From: JACTMI01 sp964618415
Lineage (GTDB): Bacteria > Acidobacteriota > Thermoanaerobaculia > Multivoradales > JAGPDF01
DNA length: 39,447 bases
NCBI GenBank assembly: GCA_964618415.1
Contig: CAZUAT010000024.1
Span: 1-39,447 of the forward strand
Direction of reading: 5' to 3'
This document shows, in pieces, positions 17,811 to 25,857 of the stretch (the stretch's first letter is position 1; each line of letters opens with the position of its first letter). The notes under the pieces are model-generated. The model made no database searches and was not told where the DNA came from. It was given only the letters and a program-made list of their open reading frames with translations. Position numbers and translations under genes: made by a program.

Positions 17811-18917
17811 TCACGGCGCCAGTTCGATCGCCAGCGCGTGCTCACCCGGCGGGAGCAGGGTCAGGCGATAGCCGAACTCCACCGGGTCGAATGCCGCGAG
17901 GAGCTGATCGGTCGACGCCGTGCGATTGGTGGCCAGGATCTCGATCTCCCGCCCGTCGCGAGCTGCCTCTTCGACGATCCAGGTCAGCGTCGGCAGATCT
18001 GGATTGCCATCCTTGCCATCCGCGGAGATCAGGTAGCGGTCCGCGGTGACGCGGCGAAAGAAAGTGCGGGTCGCGTTGCGGTCACTGCCGTGGTGCGCGA
18101 CTTTGAGCACGTCGACGTGGCAGCTCCCGGCGGCGTCCAGCCGACCGGCAGCCTCCAGCCCCTTCAGCAGATGGTCGCTGCGCCCGTCACCGGTCAGCAG
18201 CAGGCTGCGGCCGTCCGCCTCGGCAAGCACCATGATGCTGCTCAGGTTCGGGATCGACCGATCGGAGTTGGCGAGCGCCTGCGGATCGCCCCCGGCGACC
18301 GCGTCCTCGTGGTCCGCCAGCCACTCCTCCCATTCCTCGCGCAGCCGGTCGAGGTTTGCCCGGGTCGGACCGACCACCGTCAAGGAGAGATTCCCCAAGA
18401 CCACCGGGGCGGCCAGATCGTCGACGCAGATCAGATCGGACGGCATGCCCGGGTTGACCGGCAGGCCGAGAGCGTGGGCGGCCAGACGCAGCGCGTTGCC
18501 CTCCGCGACTCCCTGCGTCGCCTCGGCCGCCAGCACCGATGCGGCGGCCCGGGTCGCCGCGCGCAGGCGCGGCTCGAGTGTGGCTCCGGGATCGAGCGTC
18601 CCGGCAAACGAGTTGTGCCACAGCCGGTCGACGGCGATCAGTCGCGAACTGCCGGTCGGATCGGCCGCGTCGTCGGCGCGCAGGCGCGCCAGCAGGTCGA
18701 GCAGGCCGACGACATGGTCCTTGTCGACATGGCTGAGCATCACCAGGTCGAGCGCGTGCCCCGCCGCGGCAATCCCGGCGAGCTCCGGCTCCAGGTGATC
18801 GTCGAAGGTGTCCGGGGGGCCCCCGTCGACGAGCAGGAAACGCGGCGCCGACGCTTCGCCGTACTCGAGCACGAGACAGTCGCCGAAGCGGGCCTGCAGC
18901 ATGCGGACGCGGAACAT
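17811..18917 (-). CDS. Metallo-beta-lactamase-fold hydrolase (ComEC/Rec2 C-terminal-like)
   Basis: A 368-residue metal-dependent hydrolase. The metal-binding motif is His63-x-Asp65-x-Asp67-His68 (SHVDKDHVVG), in the HxDxDH form typical of ComEC/Rec2-like MBL proteins, in which the usual second His is Asp. Further ligands are Asp in LLLTGDG near 237 and the pair in VAHHGSDRN near 275. The early VDGG motif and FGDCLVLEYG are also typical. There is no signal peptide or membrane helix, unlike ComEC itself. The activity could be on nucleic acid or another phosphodiester. It sits 12 bases after the subtilisin gene and 30 bases before the CHAT gene, within one operon. Confidence 0.85.
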   Translation of the reverse strand: MFRVRMLQARFGDCLVLEYGEASAPRFLLVDGGPPDTFDDHLEPELAGIAAAGHALDLVMLSHVDKDHVVGLLDLLARLRADDAADPTGSSRLIAVDRLWHNSFAGTLDPGATLEPRLRAATRAAASVLAAEATQGVAEGNALRLAAHALGLPVNPGMPSDLICVDDLAAPVVLGNLSLTVVGPTRANLDRLREEWEEWLADHEDAVAGGDPQALANSDRSIPNLSSIMVLAEADGRSLLLTGDGRSDHLLKGLEAAGRLDAAGSCHVDVLKVAHHGSDRNATRTFFRRVTADRYLISADGKDGNPDLPTLTWIVEEAARDGREIEILATNRTASTDQLLAAFDPVEFGYRLTLLPPGEHALAIELAP

Positions 18918-18929
18918 CGTCGGCTCCCC

Positions 18930-21179
18930 TCAGAACGGCGCCAGCGCGCCACCCAGCTCTCCGACCACCACCAGGGCGTAGTCCTGATCGGGCTTGAGCA
19001 GATTGCGGGCGGAGATCTGGATCAGATAGTCACCCGGCAGCGGCGGCGTGATGCGCACCGACTGCACGTTGTTGTCCGGATCGGGCGACTGGATGGCCAG
19101 CGGCAGATCCGCGTTCGCCACCCACTTCTGCTGCGACTGCAGATGCTGGACCATGAGGACCAGGCTGTTCTGCAGGCCGCGGTCGGGAGCGTCGGTCCAG
19201 ACCAGGCAGATGCGCAGCTCGGCACCGCCGGTGACCGGCACCTGGAACCGGAAGCGCTGACCGCTGCGCGAAAACTGCCCTGCCGGATCCTGCCAGGTGT
19301 CGAGGAACTCGAGACGCTGCGCCGGCGCCGCCGCGTGAGGCAAGGTCGTCGGCAGGTGCACGCAGCCGAACCCCTGATGAAAGTTCGGGGCGAGCGCGTG
19401 GTCGGCCAGCGCGTCGGGGGCCGACAGCTGTCGCGTGCCGTTGATCAGCGTCGCCTTGAGCAGCGCGGCGCTCGGATCGTGTCCGCGCCGGGCCACGAAG
19501 TACTCGCGCACCAGGGCCGCGCAGCCGGCCACCAGCGGCGCCGCCATGCTCGTGCCGCCGAGGAAGGCGTAGGCCGGGTTGGCGGCGAACGGCCCCCAGA
19601 AGTTGCGCAGTGGAGCGCGGGACGACCGGGCGGAAACGATGTCGGTGCCGGGCGCCACCACGTCCGGCTTGATGCGGCGGTCGTCACACGGGCCGCGACT
19701 CGAGAAGGCGGCGATTGCCTCCGGATTGCCCGACACCGTCTCGCTGGCGATCGGCGGCGCCGGGAAGTCGCCCGGCCAGGCGACGCCGTAGGTCAGGCCG
19801 GCGAGGCCCTCCCCGGGCCCAGCTCGGCGGCTGCGGCTCGCCCCGACGACGAGGGCGTTCTTGGCCGATGCCGGGGAACCGATCGACAGCCAGTCGACGA
19901 AGCCGGGCTGCGACCGCTGCGGGGCGGCGGCCGTCCCCTCGTTGCCCGCCGAGATCACGATGAGCATGTCGCGGCGGCGCGCCACGAACTCGTCGACCTC
20001 GATCGAGTTGAGGGTGTACATCGACTGGGTCGCCGCTCCCCAGCTGTTGTTGTGGATCCGCGCCCCGGCCTGCCAGGCCTCTTCGAACAGATCCACGAGA
20101 TCGAACGGCAGGCCGCCGAGGCCGCCCTGCGCATCGAGCAGCGACTGGAAGAACAGCTTTGCCTTCGGCGCCGTCCCGCGAATCCGGCCGCCCGAGGCCG
20201 CACCGTCGCCCAGCACCGAACCGGCCACGTGCGTGCCGTGGCCGTGCGGGTCACTGGCGTCGCCCGGCCGGCCCAGCGCCACGACACCGACCACCCGGCC
20301 GGCGAAGTCGGCGTGCGATTCGTCGAAGCCGGTGTCGGCAACGCCGACGACCTGCCCGTCTCCGGTCAGATCGAGAGCGGGTCCTCCCGCGAGTGGCGGG
20401 TCGATTCCGAGCAGCTCGCGCGCCACGTCGTTGTGCAGCTGCGGCGCCACGTACTCCTCGATCCGCTCCACGTCGGGCAGCATCGCCAGCTCGTCGAGCT
20501 CGGGTGCGTCGGCGAAGGCGAGGATGCGGATCTTGCGCCCCCGCGATCCGGCAACCTGCAGGTGGTGGCCGGCGAGCCAGGCCAGGACCTCGTCGGGCGG
20601 CGCGTCGGGCTGCAGCCGGATGTCGAACGGCCTCGCGACGCGCTGCCCGCCCGGTACCGGATCGGCCTGCGGCCGCAGCAGCACGCCGGTGTCCTCGCGA
20701 GAGTAGAAGCGGACCCCCAGCACGAACGGCAGGGCCCGGACGGCCGCTGCCTGCGGCAGTGTGAGCAGCGCCTTGTAGCTGTCGTGGGGGACGTACTCGA
20801 GCAGCGTCACGCCGGCGGCCCGCAGCTCGGTCCGCCACGTCTCGAGCAGGGGGCCGCCCAGCTGGACCAGGTAGTAGCCGGGCCGGTCGCCGGGCGGCAC
20901 GTCGCCGGCCATGGCGGCGGGCGGCGGCAGACCGCGCTCCACCTTGCCCCGGCTGCGCAGGCCGGGCGCCACCTCGAAATCCCGTCCGGGCGTTTCGGCG
21001 GGGCGCAGCGGACCGAGCTCCTGCACGACCAGCCCTTCGTCGCGCAGCGCCGCCAGCTCGGCCTCGTCGATCTCGCCCATGACGTAGCTGTCGGTGCGCT
21101 CGGCGTTGCGCAGCCGCGCGCTCGCCTGCGCCTCCTCGCTCTCGTGCATGAAATAGGCGACAACTCGCTTCATGGCCAT
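18930..21179 (-). CDS. S8-family subtilisin-like serine protease
   Basis: A 749-residue protein. Residues about 1-165 contain two small alpha/beta segments that resemble subtilisin propeptide (I9-like) modules. The peptidase domain has the triad Asp282 (VADTGFDESHAD), His314 (HGHGTHVAG) and Ser544 (GGTSMAAP), with the oxyanion Asn413 (SAGNEG). The C-terminal about 130 residues (LVWTDAPDRG ... PDPDNNVQSVRI ... GDYLIQISA) match the beta-barrel of KP-43-type subtilases. I see no signal peptide, so the protein may be cytosolic, which is unusual for the family. The start is the first of two adjacent ATGs (MAMK) after GGAG; the second is six bases later. In the operon it follows the lipase by 27 bases. 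Confidence 0.9.
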   Translation of the reverse strand: MAMKRVVAYFMHESEEAQASARLRNAERTDSYVMGEIDEAELAALRDEGLVVQELGPLRPAETPGRDFEVAPGLRSRGKVERGLPPPAAMAGDVPPGDRPGYYLVQLGGPLLETWRTELRAAGVTLLEYVPHDSYKALLTLPQAAAVRALPFVLGVRFYSREDTGVLLRPQADPVPGGQRVARPFDIRLQPDAPPDEVLAWLAGHHLQVAGSRGRKIRILAFADAPELDELAMLPDVERIEEYVAPQLHNDVARELLGIDPPLAGGPALDLTGDGQVVGVADTGFDESHADFAGRVVGVVALGRPGDASDPHGHGTHVAGSVLGDGAASGGRIRGTAPKAKLFFQSLLDAQGGLGGLPFDLVDLFEEAWQAGARIHNNSWGAATQSMYTLNSIEVDEFVARRRDMLIVISAGNEGTAAAPQRSQPGFVDWLSIGSPASAKNALVVGASRSRRAGPGEGLAGLTYGVAWPGDFPAPPIASETVSGNPEAIAAFSSRGPCDDRRIKPDVVAPGTDIVSARSSRAPLRNFWGPFAANPAYAFLGGTSMAAPLVAGCAALVREYFVARRGHDPSAALLKATLINGTRQLSAPDALADHALAPNFHQGFGCVHLPTTLPHAAAPAQRLEFLDTWQDPAGQFSRSGQRFRFQVPVTGGAELRICLVWTDAPDRGLQNSLVLMVQHLQSQQKWVANADLPLAIQSPDPDNNVQSVRITPPLPGDYLIQISARNLLKPDQDYALVVVGELGGALAPF

Positions 21180-21206
21180 GGCGGACTCCGATCGAACGGG
21201 TGCAAG

Positions 21207-22616
21207 TCAGCAGTCCCCGCGCAGCTCGGCGAGCCGGCGCACGACGTCGTCGGGCAGGGCGCGCGATGCCGGCTCGGTCAGCCCGATCGACTCGAGGTAA
21301 CGATCGAGGTCCGGCTGGCAGGCGAGCCAGCGCAGGAGGTTCTCCGGGCGATAGCGGGTGCGCAGGTCGGGAAACCGCAGCTTGCCTGCGCCGGTCCGCT
21401 CCCCCGGATCGGCCTGCAGCCGCTGGATCACCGACTTCGAGAGCGTCAGCCGCGCGGAGTCGGGCCAGCCGCCCAGGCTGCGGCGCCCGCGCCCGTAGCG
21501 AAACCGGACGCCGTCGAGCACGCGGTAGAGCAGCGACTCGCTGCGATAGAGCCGGTCCTGCGGATAGCTGCGGTAGGCGGCCGCGAACTCGCGGTCGACC
21601 GCCAGTCCCTGCGCCTCGGCCTCGGCGAGGATCCAGTGGAACGCGAGGTTGGCCAGGCCGTCGTCGAGGTAGCCGCCGCCGACGTTGGAGTGCACGCCGG
21701 CGAACCAGCGCTGCTCGAGCGTCTGATGCGGGGCGTTGCCGATCCAGATCTCGGGCCGGAAGTCGTAGCGCGCCTCGTCGATCGCCAGCGCCTGGCGCGC
21801 GTGCCGGACGCAGACGGCAGGCCGCGGCCCGACGTGAAAGCTGCGCGAGGCGACCGCGGTGCCGGGGCCGGCATCGCGGAAGCGCGACCCGAGCGCCATG
21901 ACGGTGTCCCAGACGCCGAGAAAGGTGATCTCGACCGGCCGGAACGGGCCGAGCGGTCCTCGCGGCACCGGCTCGGCGGCGCGATCGGCGTCGATGGCGC
22001 GCCGCACCTCGGCGGCGCTGCGCCGGCCGTGAGATGCGAGGTACTCGCGAAAGAAGCGTGGCAGGTAGTAGACGTCGCGCCTCTCCGGCAGCCCTCCGGC
22101 CCAGTCGAGGAAGCGCGTCACGGCGCGCGCCGTGGCTGCCCCGCGGCTGAAACCGAACAGGAAGACCGGATCGCCGGGCTCGTGGTTGTTGGCGAGGAAG
22201 GTGAGCACCTCTTCGACATTCGATTCGAACCCGGCGCCGAATCCGCCGCCGAGCAGGCGGTCGGAGGCGCCCAGCATCCGGTTCGACAGCCCCGGATAGC
22301 GCGACAGCGAGCCGACTCCGGCGTGGTACCAGACGACCTGATCGAGTCCACCGCTCGAGTCCCGCGGGACGACCGAGCGACAGAGCTTCAGCACGTTCGA
22401 CGGCTTGAGCACGTGGTGGCCGTCGTCGCGCTGCTTGCGCACGTAAGTGCTGCCCCAGGTCCCGTCGAGACAGAGAATCCAGCGGCGCTTGGCCATGGTC
22501 GGCGCGTCCTCCGCGGAAGCAGCGGAACCCGGACCGGCGGCGAGAAGAGCTGTCGATGCAACCGCCAGCGCCCGGAGGAGCGAGGCGGAGAGCGATCCGG
22601 TGGCGCGGCGGGGCAT
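21207..22616 (-). CDS. DUF2235 (Tle1-like) alpha/beta-hydrolase, first gene of the CHAT operon
   Basis: A 469-residue protein of the DUF2235 family, which includes type VI secretion phospholipases (Tle1). Catalytic residues are visible as Ser157 in the GxSxG motif LFGFSRGA, Asp237 in FLGVWDTV and His309 in VHSNVGGGY. The family-typical start RRWILCLDGTWG lies at residues 44-55. Two starts are possible: 22616 gives a signal peptide (LLRALAVASTALLAAGPGSA) after GGGAGG, and 22496 (MAKRRW) gives a cytosolic form also preceded by GGAGG. It leads the operon, 27 bases ahead of the protease gene. A lipase that damages membranes when activated by a protease is the leading hypothesis. Confidence 0.85.
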   Translation of the reverse strand: MPRRATGSLSASLLRALAVASTALLAAGPGSAASAEDAPTMAKRRWILCLDGTWGSTYVRKQRDDGHHVLKPSNVLKLCRSVVPRDSSGGLDQVVWYHAGVGSLSRYPGLSNRMLGASDRLLGGGFGAGFESNVEEVLTFLANNHEPGDPVFLFGFSRGAATARAVTRFLDWAGGLPERRDVYYLPRFFREYLASHGRRSAAEVRRAIDADRAAEPVPRGPLGPFRPVEITFLGVWDTVMALGSRFRDAGPGTAVASRSFHVGPRPAVCVRHARQALAIDEARYDFRPEIWIGNAPHQTLEQRWFAGVHSNVGGGYLDDGLANLAFHWILAEAEAQGLAVDREFAAAYRSYPQDRLYRSESLLYRVLDGVRFRYGRGRRSLGGWPDSARLTLSKSVIQRLQADPGERTGAGKLRFPDLRTRYRPENLLRWLACQPDLDRYLESIGLTEPASRALPDDVVRRLAELRGDC

Positions 22617-22733
22617 CGGTCAGGGTCCTCCCGTCGGGAGAGTTCCTGCTCCGGTTACCGCGCCGGCGGCGAAAAGCGGCCAGCCGGAGGGCCCGGGCGA
22701 GACCGCCCGCTGCGCCAGGTTCAGTGTGGGGAG

Positions 22734-22760
22734 GGCGGCGGTCGGCGACCGGCCGCCGCC
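22734..22760 (-). terminator. Strong hairpin just after the formate dehydrogenase operon
   Basis: GGCGGCG-GTCGG-CGA-CCGGC-CGCCGCC forms a twelve-base stem with one G-T pair and a three-base loop. It lies three bases beyond the delta-subunit stop on the minus strand. No T tract follows, so it may act as an RNA 3' stabiliser or as a Rho-assisted stop rather than a classical terminator. It separates the fds operon from the DUF2235 gene. The 147-base gap 22617-22763 otherwise carries that gene's upstream region. Confidence 0.5.
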
Positions 22761-22763
22761 GGG

Positions 22764-22982
22764 TCAGCCGTCGGCGGCGAGCAGTCCGACGGCGGCGTCG
22801 ACCACCGGAGTCAGGCCGGTGCCGCCGGCCCGGTGGTGGGCGACGATCTGCCGCCGCATCCGCGGATCCCAGAACCGCTTCAGGTGGGCGGCGACGCCGC
22901 GCGCCGCCTCCTCCTGATCGGCCTGGGTCACGAAGAAGCTGCCGATGTCGTTGGCCATCGCCACCAGCCGTTCGATCCGCAT
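22764..22982 (-). CDS. fdsD: Formate dehydrogenase delta subunit
   Basis: A 72-residue protein matching the small FdsD family: MRIERLVAMANDIGSFF at the start, then a helix containing EEAARGVAAHLKRFWDP and RMRRQIV. FdsD is needed for full activity or maturation of soluble NAD-dependent formate dehydrogenases in Cupriavidus and relatives, where it is the last gene of fdsGBACD. It begins about five bases beyond the catalytic gene's stop. The usual accessory gene fdsC (FdhD family, cofactor sulfuration) is not beside it and is not seen in this window. Confidence 0.85.
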   Translation of the reverse strand: MRIERLVAMANDIGSFFVTQADQEEAARGVAAHLKRFWDPRMRRQIVAHHRAGGTGLTPVVDAAVGLLAADG

Positions 22983-22987
22983 CGGGC

Positions 22988-25852
22988 TCAGACCGGGGCT
23001 GCGTGGCGCTCGGCGAGCAGATCCTGCTGCCGGCGACTGAACGCCTGGTGGCGCTTCTGCCACTCGGACGGTTCGTTCACCCGGGTGACCTCCACCGCGG
23101 TGACCTTGTATTCCGGGCAGTTGGTTGCCCAGTCGGAGTTCTCGGTGGTGACGACGTTGGCCCCGGTCTCGGGGAAATGGAACGTGGTGTACACCACGCC
23201 CGGACGGACGCGGTCGGTGACCTCCACCGGCAGCACGATCTCGCCGGACCGGCTGGCCAGCCCGGCCAGGTCGCCGGTCGAGATCCCGCGCAGTTCGGCG
23301 TCGCTGGGGTGCATCTCGAGGACGTCGGCGCTCGCCCAGGCCACGTTGCCGGTGCGACGGGTCTGCGCGCCGACGTTGTACTGCGTCAGCTTGCGCCCGG
23401 TGGTCAGCAGCAGCGGGTAGCGGCGGGTGGACCGCTCGCTGGTCGGCACGAACTCGGTGACGAAGAACCGGCCCTTGCCGCGCACGAACTCGCCGATGTG
23501 CATCGTCGGCGTCCCCTCCGGGGCATGATCGTTGCACGGCCACTGAATGCTGCCGAGCCGGTCCAGCTTCTCGTAGCTGATGCCGGTGAATGTCGGCGTC
23601 AGCCGCGCGATCTCGTCCATGATCTGCGACGGGTGGTCGTAGTGCATCGGGTAGCCGAGCGCCGCCGACAGCCTGGCCGTGATCTCCCAGTCGGCCAGGC
23701 CGGCGAGCGGCTCGACCACCTTGCGCACCCGCGAGACCCGGCGCTCGGCGTTGGTGAAGGTGCCGTCCTTTTCGAGGAAGGTCGAGCCGGGCAAGAACAC
23801 GTGGGCGTACTTGGCGGTCTCGTTGAGGAACAGATCCTGGACGACGACGCACTTCATCGCCGCCAGCGCCGCGGTGACGTGCTGCGTGTCGGGGTCGGAC
23901 TGCGCCGGGTCTTCGCCCTGGATGTAGAGGCCGACGAAGCTGCCGTCGAGCGCCGCCTCGAACATGTTGGGGATGCGCAGCCCCGGCTCGTCGAGCAGCG
24001 GCACTCCCCAGGCGGCCTCGAACGAGCCGCGCACGGCCGGATCCGAGACGTGCCGGTAGGCGCTGAATTCGTGCGGGAACGAACCCATGTCGCACGAACC
24101 CTGAACGTTGTTCTGACCGCGCAGCGGGTTGACGCCGACCCCCTCGCGACCGATGTTGCCGGTGGCCATCGCCAGGTTGGCGATCGCCATGACCATGGTC
24201 GAGCCCTGGCTGTGTTCGGTCACGCCGAGGCCGTAGTAGATCGCCGCGTTGGGCGCCCGCGCGTAGAGCCGGGCCGCGCCACGCACGACCGCGGGGTCGA
24301 CTCCCGTGAGTTCCGCAGTCGCCTCGGGAGAGTTTCGCGGCTCGGCGACGAACGCCTCCCAGCTCGCGAACGCCTCCGGCTCGCAGCGGGCGGCGACGTA
24401 GTCGCGATCCACCAGGCCCTCGGTGACGATCACGTGCGCCAGCGCGTTGAACACCGCAACGTTGGTGCCTGGCCGGACTGGCAGGTGGAAGGCGGCTTCG
24501 ATGTGCGGTGAGCGCACCAGCCCGATGGCGCGAGGATCGACGACGATCAGCTGCGCGCCCTCGCGCAGGCGCTGCTTGAGGCGCGAAGCGAACACCGGGT
24601 GGCCATCGGTCGGATTGGCGCCCACGACCATGATCACGTCGGCCTTCTCCACCGAGTCGAACGCCTGAGTGCCGGCCGACTCACCGATCGTGCTCTTGAG
24701 ACCGTAGCCGGTGGGCGAGTGGCAGACCCGGGCGCAGGTGTCGACGTTGTTGTTGCCGAAGGCGGCGCGAACCATCTTCTGCACCAGGAACGTCTCCTCG
24801 TTCGTGCACCGGGAGGACGTGATGCCGCCGATGGCATCGCGGCCGTACTCCTGCTGCAGGCGCCGGAACTCGGAAGCCGCGTGCTGGATCGCCTCGTCCC
24901 AGCTGACGACCTGCCACGGGTCGTCGATCGAGGCGCGGATCATCGGCGTCGTGATGCGGTCAGCGTGGGTGGTGTACCCCCAGGCGAACCGTCCCTTCAC
25001 GCAGGCATGGCCGTGGTTGGCCTGGCCGTCGCGGGCCGGCACCATGCGCACCACCTCGGCGCCGCGCACCTCGGCATCGAACGAGCAGCCGACGCCGCAG
25101 TAGGCGCAGGTCGTGTTGACGACGCGCTCGGGGCGGCCGATCTCGAGCACCGACTTCTCGACCAGCGCGCCGGTCGGACAGGCCTCGACGCAGGCGCCGC
25201 ACGAAACGCATTCGGAGTCCAGGAAGCTCTCGTTCTGGCTGGCGGCGACCTTGGAGGCGAACCCGCGCCCCTGGATGGTGAGCGCCAGCGTCCCCTGCAC
25301 CTCGTCACAGGCCCGCACGCAGCGCGAGCAGACGATGCACGAGGCGGGGTCGAACTGGAAGTACGGGTTGCTCGCGTCGGTCGCGAGCCGGCCGTGAGTC
25401 GCGCCGCCGATGGCATACCGGCTCGCCGTCACGCCGAGATCGCGCGCCACGTCCCCGAGGTCGCAGCCGGAGCCGGCCGCGCAGCCGGCACACTGCTCGG
25501 AATGGTCGGAGAGGTAGAGCTCGACCACGTTGCGCCGCAGATCTTCGAGCTTCGGCGACTCGGTGCGCACGACCAGCCCTTCGGCGACCAGCGTCGTGCA
25601 GGAGGCCGGATAGCCTCGGCGTCCCTCGATCTCCACCAGACAGAGCCGGCAGGAGCCGAAGGACTTCAGGGTGTCGGTGGCGCACAGCTTCGGCACCTGC
25701 CGCCCGGCCAGCGCGGCGGCGCGCATCAGCGAGGTGCCCTCGGGCACGGTGATCCGCCTGCCGTCGATCTCCAGCGTGACCGACTGCGGTTCGGTGCCGC
25801 GCGTCACCGGCGCGGGAGGGGTTCCGAGGTCGTGATGACGCATCGATTGCAT
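22988..25852 (-). CDS. fdsA: NAD-dependent formate dehydrogenase catalytic (alpha) subunit
   Basis: A 954-residue molybdenum enzyme that oxidises formate to CO2. The N-terminal NuoG-like part carries a [2Fe-2S] site (CATDTLKSFGSCRLC ... C85) and further clusters at CAGCAAGSGC (121), CIVCSRCVRAC (172) and CVSCGACVEAC (215). The catalytic part has a [4Fe-4S] site (CAYCGVGC, 249, with C284). Cys377 in CARVCHSPT occupies the place of the E. coli FdhF selenocysteine, so this is a Cys enzyme. Length fits FdsA. The start at 25852 follows GCGAGG; 25843 is an in-frame alternative. The gap to the fdsB stop is five bases. Reading further upstream in frame runs antisense-like through fdsB and is rejected. 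Confidence 0.95.
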   Translation of the reverse strand: MQSMRHHDLGTPPAPVTRGTEPQSVTLEIDGRRITVPEGTSLMRAAALAGRQVPKLCATDTLKSFGSCRLCLVEIEGRRGYPASCTTLVAEGLVVRTESPKLEDLRRNVVELYLSDHSEQCAGCAAGSGCDLGDVARDLGVTASRYAIGGATHGRLATDASNPYFQFDPASCIVCSRCVRACDEVQGTLALTIQGRGFASKVAASQNESFLDSECVSCGACVEACPTGALVEKSVLEIGRPERVVNTTCAYCGVGCSFDAEVRGAEVVRMVPARDGQANHGHACVKGRFAWGYTTHADRITTPMIRASIDDPWQVVSWDEAIQHAASEFRRLQQEYGRDAIGGITSSRCTNEETFLVQKMVRAAFGNNNVDTCARVCHSPTGYGLKSTIGESAGTQAFDSVEKADVIMVVGANPTDGHPVFASRLKQRLREGAQLIVVDPRAIGLVRSPHIEAAFHLPVRPGTNVAVFNALAHVIVTEGLVDRDYVAARCEPEAFASWEAFVAEPRNSPEATAELTGVDPAVVRGAARLYARAPNAAIYYGLGVTEHSQGSTMVMAIANLAMATGNIGREGVGVNPLRGQNNVQGSCDMGSFPHEFSAYRHVSDPAVRGSFEAAWGVPLLDEPGLRIPNMFEAALDGSFVGLYIQGEDPAQSDPDTQHVTAALAAMKCVVVQDLFLNETAKYAHVFLPGSTFLEKDGTFTNAERRVSRVRKVVEPLAGLADWEITARLSAALGYPMHYDHPSQIMDEIARLTPTFTGISYEKLDRLGSIQWPCNDHAPEGTPTMHIGEFVRGKGRFFVTEFVPTSERSTRRYPLLLTTGRKLTQYNVGAQTRRTGNVAWASADVLEMHPSDAELRGISTGDLAGLASRSGEIVLPVEVTDRVRPGVVYTTFHFPETGANVVTTENSDWATNCPEYKVTAVEVTRVNEPSEWQKRHQAFSRRQQDLLAERHAAPV

Positions 25853-25857
25853 GGCGC

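Noticed and set aside
15129..23420. Stop-free plus-strand frame of 2763 codons opposite the CHAT operon
   Set aside because: It is Arg/Ala/Gly/Gln-rich, without recognisable domains, and is explained by GC-rich codon bias of the six well-supported genes on the minus strand.
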